A DNA stretch of 64,000 nt from Marivivens niveibacter (GCF_002150005.2 NZ_MSPP01000005.1:160543-224542), one strand, 5' to 3'. Shown: positions 1 to 7,388, counted from the first letter of the stretch. The notes: generated by a model from the sequence alone, not told the origin. Numbers and translations: made by a program.

Positions 1-1
1 C

Positions 2-919
2 CTCTTTTTTGTCCTCGGCCTCATCGCTGCGTTGGCTCGCAGCGATCTGTCCATCCCCGAAGGCGCAGCCAAGGTTATGTCGATCTATCTACTGCTCGCC
101 ATCGGGTTCAAAGGTGGCGCGGCCGTCGCCAAAAGCGGGGTTGATGCCCAGCTTGTCGCATCGTTGGGGGCCGGGATTGTTCTGTCCTTTGTCCTGCCCT
201 TCGCGGCCTATGGGCTTTTGCGCCTAATGACACGGCTGGATGGGTTGAACGCCGCCGCAGTTGCTGGACATTACGGTTCGATTTCTATCGTTACCTTCGT
301 CACAGCGGTCAGCCTGCTAGACGCACGTGGCATTCAGTCCGAAGGCTACCTCGTGGCTGTAGCGGCTGTTATGGAAGTGCCCGCCATCATGTCCGCCCTG
401 TGGATTGCGGCGCGCAAAGGCGGGGTGGCGACGGTTGATTCCACGCTTTATCGGCACATCCTTGGCAACGGCTCGATTGTGCTGTTGGTTGGATCCTTTG
501 CAATCGGTGCAATCACAGGCGAATCCGGCCTCAACGATTTACACCCCTTTATCGTCGTGCCTTTCACCGGCGTGTTGGCCGTTTTCCTTTTGGACATGGG
601 ATTGTCGGCCGGACGTAGTCTGATGAAAAACCGCAAGGATATCTCTGGAGGGCTGCTCGCCTTCGGATGCGTGATGCCAATTGTAGGGAGCCTTTTCGGA
701 CTGATCTGTGCGGAATTGGTTGGCCTATCGACCGGCGGAACGTTCCTATTGATGGTTCTAAGTGCATCGGCATCCTACATTGCGGTACCTGCTGCCATGC
801 GTTTGGCGCTGCCCGATGCGAAATCAGGTATCTATCTGACCCTAGCGCTTGGCGTGACCTTCCCGTTCAACCTCACCCTTGGAATGCCACTCTATTACAT
901 GTTGGCTAGCTGGTTTTAG
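2..919 (+). CDS. SbtA-like sodium-dependent bicarbonate transport family permease (5' truncated by window edge)
   Basis: The frame is open from base 2, so the gene begins upstream; the TTG at 32 lies inside the conserved run LARSDLSIPE and is not a start. About 305 residues are visible. They are hydrophobic, with eight or so membrane segments, and show the family features SDL-x-x-P near the first visible helix, GHYGSIS in the middle and a helix-breaking PFN near the C-terminus. SbtA-type permeases are inner-membrane proteins; some take up bicarbonate with sodium, but most heterotrophic members are untested. No PII-like SbtB partner follows. The family assignment is confident, the substrate is not. 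Confidence 0.8.
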   Translation, partial: LFFVLGLIAALARSDLSIPEGAAKVMSIYLLLAIGFKGGAAVAKSGVDAQLVASLGAGIVLSFVLPFAAYGLLRLMTRLDGLNAAAVAGHYGSISIVTFVTAVSLLDARGIQSEGYLVAVAAVMEVPAIMSALWIAARKGGVATVDSTLYRHILGNGSIVLLVGSFAIGAITGESGLNDLHPFIVVPFTGVLAVFLLDMGLSAGRSLMKNRKDISGGLLAFGCVMPIVGSLFGLICAELVGLSTGGTFLLMVLSASASYIAVPAAMRLALPDAKSGIYLTLALGVTFPFNLTLGMPLYYMLASWF

Positions 920-1067
920 GGGCGCAATGATATCAGCCTTTGAAACTTGGCCTCCTCTTTCGCAACTGATTATCCCTTCAGGAAACCGGTAATTGTCTAA
1001 GGTCAGCAGTGCGGACTAAGTGCTAATTCCAACGTCTGCTTATTGTGGGAATTCGTACGCAGCGATC

Positions 1068-1805
1068 TCAATTTGCGAGCCTTTCGCGGGCTGCGAAAAT
1101 TGCGGTCAGCCATGCTGTCGATAGGGCGCGATTACCGGAATGATCTCCGTCTGGCACAATTATCAGTTTGTTGGATATACCCAAACTGTCCAGATGCTTG
1201 GCATAGTTTTGACTAAGTGCAGATGGCGTGGTCGAATCTTGGCTGCCAGAAATTATAGTGACATGAGTTGCATTAGATGGGTTGAAATCCATCGGTGAAA
1301 CAGAGCGAACAATCGTATCCTCTGGCCACTGAGGGTTCAGTTCTCGCCACATGGCAAGGTCACAAGGGCAAGCCACCAAAATTACTTCGTCAACAACGGC
1401 GTTTCCGAAAGAAAGCGCGAGCGCTAGCTGCGCCGCGCCTCCCGAATGTCCGACAGCCACGATAGGCGCATCTTGGCCAATACGGTCGAGATTTTCTGCA
1501 ATAATTTTCGCGTTCTCAATAGTGTACTGGTCTCTGCGTCCGAAATTTTCGCCGGGACTTTGCCGTCCCCACGGATCTTGGTATCCAGGACGAAGTAACA
1601 TATGGACAGTTGCTTCAGGAATGCGGCGCGCGATATCGGCACCAAAAGCGAAATAGCTCAATGGATCACCGCCATTGCCTTCGTCGCCATGCAACAGAAC
1701 AATCGACAATTCGGAGCCAGTACCAATCTGCAGCCCATCTAAAGTGGTTTGGGATTTTGCAGGCGTGCTGAAAGCCAACAAGAACGCGAGCATCAGATAC
1801 TTCAT
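1068..1805 (-). CDS. Exported alpha/beta-hydrolase
   Basis: A 245-residue protein when started at the ATG at 1805, chosen because MKYLMLAFLLAFSTPAKSQ is a clean Sec signal peptide; an in-frame ATG at 1865 would put 20 polar residues in front of it. The mature part has the alpha/beta-hydrolase layout: the oxyanion-region strand IVLLHGDEGNGG, nucleophile elbow GHSGG, a late Asp in SGSQDST and a catalytic His in DGDHSG. It probably acts on an ester or similar bond in the periplasm; the substrate is unknown. A Cys pair (CPC) follows the nucleophile strand. The Shine-Dalgarno sequence is poor. It stands alone, with lower GC nearby than in the catabolic operons. Confidence 0.7.
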   Translation of the reverse strand: MKYLMLAFLLAFSTPAKSQTTLDGLQIGTGSELSIVLLHGDEGNGGDPLSYFAFGADIARRIPEATVHMLLRPGYQDPWGRQSPGENFGRRDQYTIENAKIIAENLDRIGQDAPIVAVGHSGGAAQLALALSFGNAVVDEVILVACPCDLAMWRELNPQWPEDTIVRSVSPMDFNPSNATHVTIISGSQDSTTPSALSQNYAKHLDSLGISNKLIIVPDGDHSGNRALSTAWLTAIFAARERLAN

Positions 1806-1982
1806 AGCGAGTACTGGTTTTACGTTTCCAACCGCGGTGCATTTCATCAGCGACAGGCTTTCCAATTTTTATAACAACAGATATTCGCAGCAGTGCAGAA
1901 CTTCTGCAAGATGGGCTCGACGCGGTCCTGTGGCAGCGCGGCGGAACCTTGGGCTCATAAAGCTCTGACTTTAGTGCCTCAG

Positions 1983-2477
1983 TTAATCGCAATTATTCGG
2001 AATGGCGTTCGGCCCATCAACAAATTCCGTTTGCATCGTGAAGGCAACAATTTCTGACAAACACTGAACAGTAGGGATCGGTGCCCCTTGCAGAATAAAG
2101 AAATACAGACGCAACGATTGTCCGTTTTCACGCTCGCTATAAAAATACCTTAGTTTATCTGCATTTAGATCCAGATTATAACCCGGATGATCTGTGACCT
2201 GAGGAACAAGATTTATTTCTGACCAATTATTCAAAAGATAGATTGCAACGTTGGTTTGATCCAAAGTGAAACCTTCAAGAACAAAGCGATAGTCCGTTGT
2301 TTTTGAAAGTTCGTGGGCAATCGACTTGGAGATCATCAAAGATGCCTCCCTCTCTCTAAATGGAGAAATGACCACCAAATTTTGGGAGACTACCCCCGTC
2401 TGCGTCGTTTCTTTCGCCAAAAGCACGTTAGTAGACAAAAGTGAAAAAACGAGAAAAGTGTATAATCTGAAACGCAT
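1983..2477 (-). CDS. Hypothetical exported protein
   Basis: 164 residues that I do not recognise. The N-terminus MRFRLYTFLVFSLLSTNVLLA is a signal peptide, so the mature protein should be periplasmic or outer-membrane associated. The mature part is soluble, with two cysteines near the C-terminus (VQCLSE and the final NNCD) that could form a disulfide. The DNA is noticeably more AT-rich than the neighbouring catabolic operons, suggesting a recently acquired or weakly constrained gene. It reads in the same direction as the hydrolase gene downstream, separated by about 180 bases, so co-transcription is possible but not shown. Confidence 0.55.
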   Translation of the reverse strand: MRFRLYTFLVFSLLSTNVLLAKETTQTGVVSQNLVVISPFREREASLMISKSIAHELSKTTDYRFVLEGFTLDQTNVAIYLLNNWSEINLVPQVTDHPGYNLDLNADKLRYFYSERENGQSLRLYFFILQGAPIPTVQCLSEIVAFTMQTEFVDGPNAIPNNCD

Positions 2478-2893
2478 ATGCCTATTAATTTTTATTCAAA
2501 TCTCAGTGGATCCCGTTGAGGGCCATTAACTCTTGGTGGGCGCCTTGCTCCACCATTTAGCTACCATCTATTATAACAATTCTATCACAGGTAGTGGATT
2601 ACTTTCATGATGCTACTTCATTTGTTGCGTCATAAAGCAATGCATTTCCAGGAATAGAATTAGAAGCTGCTTACTGCGCTTTACCTCTGCTCGTTACTTG
2701 CGCAGCGAAAGATTTCTTTCCGCCCTAATCTTAGGGCACTCACTATCGACCCAGAGCCGCCTTTGATCGCGCCAATTAGTTGCTGCGCTCACAGCGCGCA
2801 TAGCGGGCCTTTGCCGAAGGAAGAGTTCAAGCACCAAGGCTTTGTTCGTCGGGCAGGTTTGACTGTCGATAAGCCACATCTACCTTCAGGAAC
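2478..2893. other. Intergenic region without a convincing gene
   Basis: About 416 AT-rich bases between a leftward and a rightward gene, so promoters for both should lie here; I see no clear -35/-10 pair. A 61-codon minus-strand reading frame at 2694-2879 (ending in the Arg-rich stretch IRAERNLSLRK) has no ribosome binding site and looks like the conceptual translation of a short intergenic repeat rather than a protein. Confidence 0.4.
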
Positions 2894-3439
2894 ATGAAGG
2901 ACCTAGAAGTTACATCAACTGACCAGCTTTGGGGGTGGCTCGCCGAAAACCACGCACTCGAAGACAGCATTCAGCTGATCACGTGGAAGGCAGCACATCC
3001 CGATAAATACGTTAGTCGCGAAGATGTGCTAGATGCACTCATTGCCCATGGTTGGATTGATGGGCGGCGGTTTGTCGTGGATGATGACCGAACAGCTCAA
3101 CTAATCACCGTTCGCAAGCAACAAGCTTGGTCAAAGTCATATAAGGACAGAGTAGAGCGCTTACGTAGCGACAACCTTATGCATCCAGCTGGCGAGGCAA
3201 TGGTTGCAAAAGGCAAGGAGTCTGGACTTTGGTCTTTCTTTGACGATGTTGACGCGCTCATAGTTCCAAAAGATCTTGCAGAGACGTTGGATCAAGAGCT
3301 TTGGGAGGCTTTCGCTCCCTCTTATAAACGTAATGTGCTACGCTGGATCAAGATCGCGAAAACGCCCCAGACAAGGGCCACGCGCATCGCGAAAGTGGTC
3401 GAGGCAACGCGAGACAATCGCAAACTACCTCAGATGTAG
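2894..3439 (+). CDS. YdeI/OmpD-associated family protein
   Basis: 181 residues, matching the usual size (180-200) of the YdeI/OmdA family. Family marks are the N-terminal W-x-W-L helix, the HGWIDGRR segment around residue 53, and the C-terminal stretch FAPSYKRNVLRWIKIAKT followed by TRATRIAKVVE, which corresponds to the family's SPSYKR-x-x-L-x-WI-x-x-AK-x-x-x-TR motif. Members are small soluble proteins, some described as bacteriocin-protection or antimicrobial-peptide-resistance factors; the biochemical role is unsettled. The ATG at 2894 is preceded by AGGAAC. It stands alone. Confidence 0.75.
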   Translation: MKDLEVTSTDQLWGWLAENHALEDSIQLITWKAAHPDKYVSREDVLDALIAHGWIDGRRFVVDDDRTAQLITVRKQQAWSKSYKDRVERLRSDNLMHPAGEAMVAKGKESGLWSFFDDVDALIVPKDLAETLDQELWEAFAPSYKRNVLRWIKIAKTPQTRATRIAKVVEATRDNRKLPQM

Positions 3440-3613
3440 ATTATGCGTTCGCGCAAGACCCCTAGTTGCCGTTCAAACCGGAATTGGTCACTGCGCTGTG
3501 GCTTTGCCGAAGCGGTATTTCATCAAATGAAGTACGCACTCGTGAAGGCGTACCGACGCCCGTTGATTTCGAAAACAGGCTGATCAACTGAACAAGGCAG
3601 GTGTCCACAAATC

Positions 3614-3808
3614 TCAAAGCCCAATAGCGCGATAATAGCCTGCAATGCGTTCGATCGTCACCGCGTAAGCTATTGTGCGCAGAGACACCTGTTTGCCTTG
3701 CACCTAATACCCAATGATATCCGCGAAAGCGCGGGTCATGATCTCTTCCAGCCCTGAGCGTACCAAGTCGATCTCGCCTGCTTCTTGCGCAATGGCGAAT
3801 ACTATTTC
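3614..3808 (-). pseudogene. C-terminal fragment of a Glu/Leu/Phe/Val dehydrogenase-like gene
   Basis: Reading leftward from 3808, the frame gives VFAIAQEAGEI, then DLVRSGLEEIMTRAF, an in-frame TAG, then QVSLRTIAYAVTIERIA and GYYRAIGL before a natural-looking TGA at 3614-3616. The D-L-V-x-S-G-L-E-x-x-M helix and the L-R-T-x-A-Y-x-V-x-I-x-R segment are those of the C-terminus of hexameric glutamate dehydrogenases. The internal stop and the absence of the remaining 350 or so residues mark it as a dead fragment. The right edge is uncertain because the sequence runs into the HlyD-like fragment. Confidence 0.55.
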
Positions 3809-3979
3809 GCAGTGACGCTCGAGTCAGAGCAAAACTATTTCGACGCGGGAAATGGCCGTCAGCTCCCCATCATTCTCGGTATGGTCGCAACGACCGAAAT
3901 CCTGACCGGCGAAAGAACGGTTCTGCAATATTTGCTGAAACCGCTGAACCGCGCCTCGGACGCATTTCGCGAAAGATGA
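3785..3979 (+). pseudogene. C-terminal fragment of an HlyD-family type I secretion adaptor
   Basis: The frame encodes GEYYFAVTLES near its start and GERTVLQYLLKPLNRASDAF at its end, closing with RER and a stop. The T-G-E-R-T-V-L-x-Y-L-L-x-P motif with a terminal F-R-E-R is diagnostic of the extreme C-terminus of HlyD/PrtE/AprE membrane-fusion proteins, which join an ABC exporter to TolC. Only about 60 of the usual 400 or more residues remain, and no ABC exporter or repeat-containing secreted protein is nearby. The TTG at 3785 is not a meaningful start. Confidence 0.6.
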
Positions 3980-4234
3980 CCGAGCCCCCCGCAGCGGCGA
4001 CATATGAATCATTCGCGCGCACTGCGTGGGTACAGGTGCCATTCATCCACCCAGCAGCGGAAGTCCGAAAACCGCCTTTACTACACAGTGCTATCGACCT
4101 CCATAGCTGCTATTAGATTTGAATTCATAGCTACGTTGCTGCTGTAGCGAAGCGAATTATACTTTCCACGGTCTGCTGGAGCGCACTTATCACCGCAGGC
4201 ACATCAAACTAAGTAAATTTGGATATCTCAAAAC

Positions 4235-4240
4235 ATCCTG
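4235..4240 (+). other. nic-like hexamer, candidate oriT nick site
   Basis: The sequence AACATCCTGGCCC contains ATCCTG, the core of nic sites of the RP4/VirD2 (MobP) class, where cleavage falls after the G. It lies about 235 bases upstream of the MobC-like gene, a usual place for oriT. A six-base match is weak evidence by itself, and the flanking bases differ from the best-known sites (G rather than C after the nick). Treat as a candidate only. Confidence 0.25.
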
Positions 4241-4384
4241 GCCCACAGTTAATGCCGTCTGTGAAAGATTGCTCGAGTTCAAGTTGGCGGGTCCCTGATC
4301 GGCGCTTTTATGGTGGCCTGTTGAAGATACATGCCTTCGCGCTGCCTCTGAAATCTTAGTTTAGATTAGCTCCCCGCAAGCAAT

Positions 4385-4403
4385 GTTTTTGTTCAACAAA
4401 AAC
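4385..4403. promoter_or_regulatory. Perfect 19-base palindrome upstream of the mobilization operon
   Basis: GTTTTTGTT, a single C, then AACAAAAAC: nine matched bases on each side. It sits 72 bases before the MobC-like start. No T-run follows, so it is not an ordinary terminator. It could be an operator bound by the MobC-like protein, which autoregulates in related systems, or part of oriT. Confidence 0.45.
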
Positions 4404-4474
4404 AGGACGATAATTTTTTGTTTAGGCTTAACACTTCCTTAACTTCTGCAACCAACTTGCCCCCTAACGGAGCA

Positions 4475-4843
4475 ATGAAAGGTATGAGAAAATCAAAAGG
4501 CGGCAGGCCAAGACAGTTACACAACAAAACCCGCACGGTTGCAGTTCGGCTTACTGAACGTGAATACGAGGCGCTTGCGCAAAGCGCTGCTGGCAGGCCC
4601 GTTTCGACGACATTGAGGACGCTCGCTTTTGCAGCACAGAAGCATCAACGCCCGAATAATAACGTGGCCAATCAGGAGCGCTGGCAGGAATTGGGGAGCT
4701 TGAGCGAAAGCCTCTCGGTACTCATTCGTACGATCACAAAACACAATGACCCGCGTTGGGCCCTTACCCTAGCAATTTTAAATCGCGTTTTGACAGCGCT
4801 TGAAGAGACTCGGATAGACCTCATCAAACAGGCGGCGCCATGA
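4475..4843 (+). CDS. MobC-like relaxosome accessory protein
   Basis: 122 residues from the ATG at 4475, which is preceded by GGAG; ATG 4484 (after AAAGG) is an alternative, and the longer frame from 4418 lacks a ribosome binding site. After a basic GGRPRQ segment comes TVAVRLTEREYEAL and a helix with GRPVSTTLRTLA: the ribbon-helix-helix-like N-terminus of plasmid mobilization MobC/MbeC proteins. The C-terminal half is helical. Such proteins bind oriT, help the relaxase melt DNA and can repress their own operon. The stop codon overlaps the relaxase start (ATGA), so the two are translationally coupled. Confidence 0.7.
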   Translation: MKGMRKSKGGRPRQLHNKTRTVAVRLTEREYEALAQSAAGRPVSTTLRTLAFAAQKHQRPNNNVANQERWQELGSLSESLSVLIRTITKHNDPRWALTLAILNRVLTALEETRIDLIKQAAP

Positions 4844-6027
4844 TCGGCACGCTTCACAAAACAACCTCGCCTGAAAGGCTGGTAAGCTATCTCAGTGCGG
4901 ACTCCGACAAGGCTGGCAGCCCTCGTCCACGAGCTGATCTCGTCATGAGCAACGTTGGAACAGACCCCCGACAGATTGCCCGACACCTGCGCGCCCTCAC
5001 CCAATTGCGGCCTGACATTCGAAAGCCGCTATCACATATCGTTTTAGCCGCAGCACCTAATGATCGCGCGATCCCCGATCCGATCTGGAGAAAGATCGTT
5101 CGCACGTGGTGCAAAAAGATGGGCTACGAAAGCTTTGCTGCTTTCTGCCATGGGACCCATGTCCATATTGTTGCCAGCCGTGTTTTAGTCACGCGCCGCT
5201 TAGTGTCTGATCGATTTGATTATCGCCGCAGCGAGGCCGTTATTAGAGCTCTCGAAAAGCGGTTCGGCCTCAAACGAACCGCGTCCTCGCACCTCTTGGA
5301 TTCGAGTGCAAAAGCGTCGCATGTCACAGCGCCCTGTCACGCCGAACTCGCGCTGGCCGAGGACGGGCAGTTGTCCGCAAAGCGCTACATCCAAACCGCA
5401 CTGACTGAACTGACCTCGCTCCCGATGGCAATTTCAGATGTTGTCGAAGCTTTGGCTGAACTGGGGGTCAAAACTCGGACCCGATTTGGGAAAGCCGGCA
5501 AGATCCTCGGTTTTTCGTTCAGGTATGCGGGGTACGTCTTTCGCGGATCCTCCCTCGGTCACGCATTTACTCAGCAATCTTTCATTCAAAAAGGAATTAC
5601 ATATGACAAAGATAAAGAACTTGAAAAACTTAAGCAGGCAAACGCTCTCAGCCAAGAAAAGGCCGTTGTCTCAGCAAATTGCGAGGCTCAGCAAGTTGAT
5701 CCAGCAGGACATTCAGCTTCGGCAGTCGATGTTAAAGCAAGCCGAAAATCAGCGGGCGGCAATAGTCCAGCAAAACAAAATCATCAGGGCCGCAAAGGAG
5801 AAAATCCAGACAAACAAAGACGAAATCGGCGAGTTGAAACACGAAGCGGAAAAACTGAAACGCGACCGAAAGCACCTCCTGACAGTATGCGGAGTCCTAG
5901 CCCTGATGACGATCTTCACTCTTTTCTTCATCTCCATCGCGCCAAACAGGGTCTTATAATCGACAGCATCAATTGGACCGGGTTCAGCCAACCAGAGCCA
6001 CCAGGTGATACCAATGATAATTCATAG
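4840..6027 (+). CDS. MobP-type relaxase/mobilization nuclease
   Basis: 395 residues. Residues 1-150 form the relaxase domain: candidate catalytic Tyr17 in LVSYLSA, the RP-x-x-x-K-P-L-SH-I-V-L segment (about 57-69), and the metal-binding triad H104/H107/H109 in CHGTHVHIVASR, followed by FDYRRSEAVIRALEKRFGL, a typical end of the domain. Such enzymes nick oriT and stay covalently bound to the 5' end during conjugative transfer; they need a conjugation apparatus from elsewhere, none of which is visible here. Residues 255-395 are polar and of low complexity (Lys/Gly/Pro/Ser-rich), which is where a second gene is read in another frame. The start ATG overlaps the upstream stop by four bases. Confidence 0.8.
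   Translation: MIGTLHKTTSPERLVSYLSADSDKAGSPRPRADLVMSNVGTDPRQIARHLRALTQLRPDIRKPLSHIVLAAAPNDRAIPDPIWRKIVRTWCKKMGYESFAAFCHGTHVHIVASRVLVTRRLVSDRFDYRRSEAVIRALEKRFGLKRTASSHLLDSSAKASHVTAPCHAELALAEDGQLSAKRYIQTALTELTSLPMAISDVVEALAELGVKTRTRFGKAGKILGFSFRYAGYVFRGSSLGHAFTQQSFIQKGITYDKDKELEKLKQANALSQEKAVVSANCEAQQVDPAGHSASAVDVKASRKSAGGNSPAKQNHQGRKGENPDKQRRNRRVETRSGKTETRPKAPPDSMRSPSPDDDLHSFLHLHRAKQGLIIDSINWTGFSQPEPPGDTNDNS
5603..5959 (+). CDS. Nested MobB-like membrane-anchored coiled-coil protein
   Basis: 118 residues read wholly inside the relaxase gene in another frame. The ATG at 5603 has a good ribosome binding site (AAGGA, seven bases upstream). The protein begins with a basic stretch (MTKIKNLKNLSRQ), continues as a long predicted coiled coil (about residues 25-92, with many Gln/Lys/Glu heptads), and ends in one membrane helix (about 92-114, LLTVCGVLALMTIF). 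In ColE1- and R1162-type plasmids the mobB gene likewise overlaps mobA in another frame and encodes a membrane-associated relaxosome helper. The match here is of arrangement and architecture, not proven homology. The overlapping relaxase frame is low-complexity, as expected if it tolerates the second frame. Confidence 0.6.
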   Translation: MTKIKNLKNLSRQTLSAKKRPLSQQIARLSKLIQQDIQLRQSMLKQAENQRAAIVQQNKIIRAAKEKIQTNKDEIGELKHEAEKLKRDRKHLLTVCGVLALMTIFTLFFISIAPNRVL

Positions 6028-6155
6028 ATGAGCTTGCGACGCTCCTTGGCGGCCGCCTTCATGGCAATACGAAGTTCCCTTTCATCTTCGCGGTACAACT
6101 CACACCGAACCGTTTATCAATCCACGTCCGGAGCAAGGCAAAACCAAAGCGGCGC
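6028..6155 (-). pseudogene. Possible remnant of a mobilization-type gene
   Basis: Read leftward, one frame gives RRFGFALLRTWIDKRFG and, after a one-base shift, a second gives CELYREDERELRIAMKAAA followed by KERRKLI. The two pieces look like one frameshifted helical, charged protein segment. I cannot place it in a family with confidence; the style resembles C-terminal parts of relaxases or their accessory domains. It lies tail-to-tail with the intact relaxase gene and abuts the photolyase-like gene's 3' end. Confidence 0.25.
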
Positions 6156-7388
6156 TTACGTTAAGCCAGCCGCGCTCAAAATTTCTGGCATTTGTTTCTT
6201 TACTTTGAAGAAACCAGCGGTGGCATGAGGCCATATAAGCGCGTCCCAGTCGCGGCGCCATTCAGTGACGGTGATCCCGCGTTCCTCTAAAATTGGCTGG
6301 GCTTGCGCCATCCAATCGGCCAGCGGACCAACTGGCACATAAGGCATGGCAATCTGGCGCGCACCGGCAGCTTCGGCCCAGTTTGCGAGGTTTATAGGTT
6401 CTATGGCGGTTAGCGTTTCTGTCTCTAAACCCGCGCGGGCAGCAGTGTCGGCAAGGGCTTCGGTTTCAAAATCAATAACGCCCGCATAAACTGCGCGAGG
6501 CGAACGAAGATGGCTTGCGTGCAATCGCGCAACTGCACGGGTATCCAGTAACGCAAGGTCGCTTGTCGTAATAGAACAGTCCTCTTCGGTCAGGATCACG
6601 GCCGTCGGGACATTAGGCTGAGGCGCGATAACTGAGCGTAGCGGTTGCACTTCTGGCAACCCTTCAGGCTCTTCGTCCATCAATCCGATGATATCAGAGG
6701 CAAACTCCTCTTCGCGCGGCGAAAAACGACCGCCCGTAAAGCGCGATATATTCCAAGCGCGTGCCTCATACGGTTTCCCGCGGGTGTGCAACCCTGCCAC
6801 CCAACGCCACGAGCACGTGTTCGATGCAGGATCACCATCTAGCAGATGTCGAAAGAAAAAGTCGCTGCCTAGTCGCCACGGAAGTCCTAGCGTGAATATC
6901 CAGATCGAGGCAAACCACATCCGCGCGTGATTGTGCAAATATCCAGTGCTGGTCAGTTCCTTTGCCCAAGCGTCGAAACAATCGATACCGGTTTCACCCG
7001 CTTCTGCGGCAATGATTTTGGATTGAAGGGCGGCATCAGACTTCAAGGTATCCAAGTCCCTGTTAAGCCCTGTCACATAGTTTGCCCAAACTTGTGGTCG
7101 CCTTTCAAGCCAGCCCTTAAAATAGCCTCGCCACAACACTTCTTGGACAAATTTTTCCGCATTTTCAGGGCCGTGCGCAGCCAGTGCCGCGGCAATCACC
7201 TCGGTTTCTGTTACTAGCCGGCGGCGGATATAGGGTGACAGCTGAGATACAGCGCTATGATTCCCCGGTCCGCGATCTTGGTTGCGCCTTTTGGCATAGG
7301 CCAAGCCCATATTTGACTGGAAATTCCTAAGCCGCTGCAATCCTGCGGTGCGGGTGGCTGGCATAAATACTGAATTGTCCTGCATCAT
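6156..7388 (-). CDS. Photolyase/cryptochrome-like FAD-binding protein with apparently permuted domains
   Basis: 410 residues. Residues 1-225 match the helical FAD-binding half of DNA photolyases: QLSPYIRRRL, VQEVLWRGYFKGWLE, GYLHNHARMWFAS, LPWRLGSDFFFRHLLDGDPA and SWRWVAGLHT. The usual N-terminal Rossmann-like antenna domain is absent in front of it. Instead residues 245-400 look like such an alpha/beta domain, ending in WRRDWDALIWPHATAGFF, which resembles the antenna-domain end that normally leads into the FAD domain. The likely role is light-driven DNA repair or blue-light sensing, inferred from the family. The start could be either of two adjacent ATGs; no strong ribosome binding site is visible. 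It stands alone between the mobilization patch and the channel gene. Confidence 0.7.
   Translation of the reverse strand: MMQDNSVFMPATRTAGLQRLRNFQSNMGLAYAKRRNQDRGPGNHSAVSQLSPYIRRRLVTETEVIAAALAAHGPENAEKFVQEVLWRGYFKGWLERRPQVWANYVTGLNRDLDTLKSDAALQSKIIAAEAGETGIDCFDAWAKELTSTGYLHNHARMWFASIWIFTLGLPWRLGSDFFFRHLLDGDPASNTCSWRWVAGLHTRGKPYEARAWNISRFTGGRFSPREEEFASDIIGLMDEEPEGLPEVQPLRSVIAPQPNVPTAVILTEEDCSITTSDLALLDTRAVARLHASHLRSPRAVYAGVIDFETEALADTAARAGLETETLTAIEPINLANWAEAAGARQIAMPYVPVGPLADWMAQAQPILEERGITVTEWRRDWDALIWPHATAGFFKVKKQMPEILSAAGLT

Larger units (their letters stand above)
3440..4474. other. Gene-poor, decayed region
   Basis: More than 1 kb without an intact gene. It holds two gene fragments in opposite orientation (minus strand about 3614-3808, plus strand about 3785-3979, annotated separately), a nic-like hexamer at 4235-4240 and a perfect 19-base palindrome at 4385-4403, 72 bases before the mobilization operon. 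The remaining stretches, 3440-3610 and 3980-4230, show nothing I can interpret. This is the pattern expected at the edge of an old insertion. Confidence 0.5.

Noticed and set aside
3531..3600. Possible transposase C-terminus (VPTPVDFENRLIN before a stop)
   Set aside because: Too short and without a catalytic motif; similarity to transposase ends is only impressionistic.
4385..4403. Palindrome as a rho-independent terminator
   Set aside because: AT-only stem without a following T-run and no gene ending just upstream; operator or oriT role is more likely.
6028..6228. 66-codon plus-strand frame after the relaxase gene
   Set aside because: Overlaps the photolyase-like gene 3' end, Ser/Arg-rich, no ribosome binding site.
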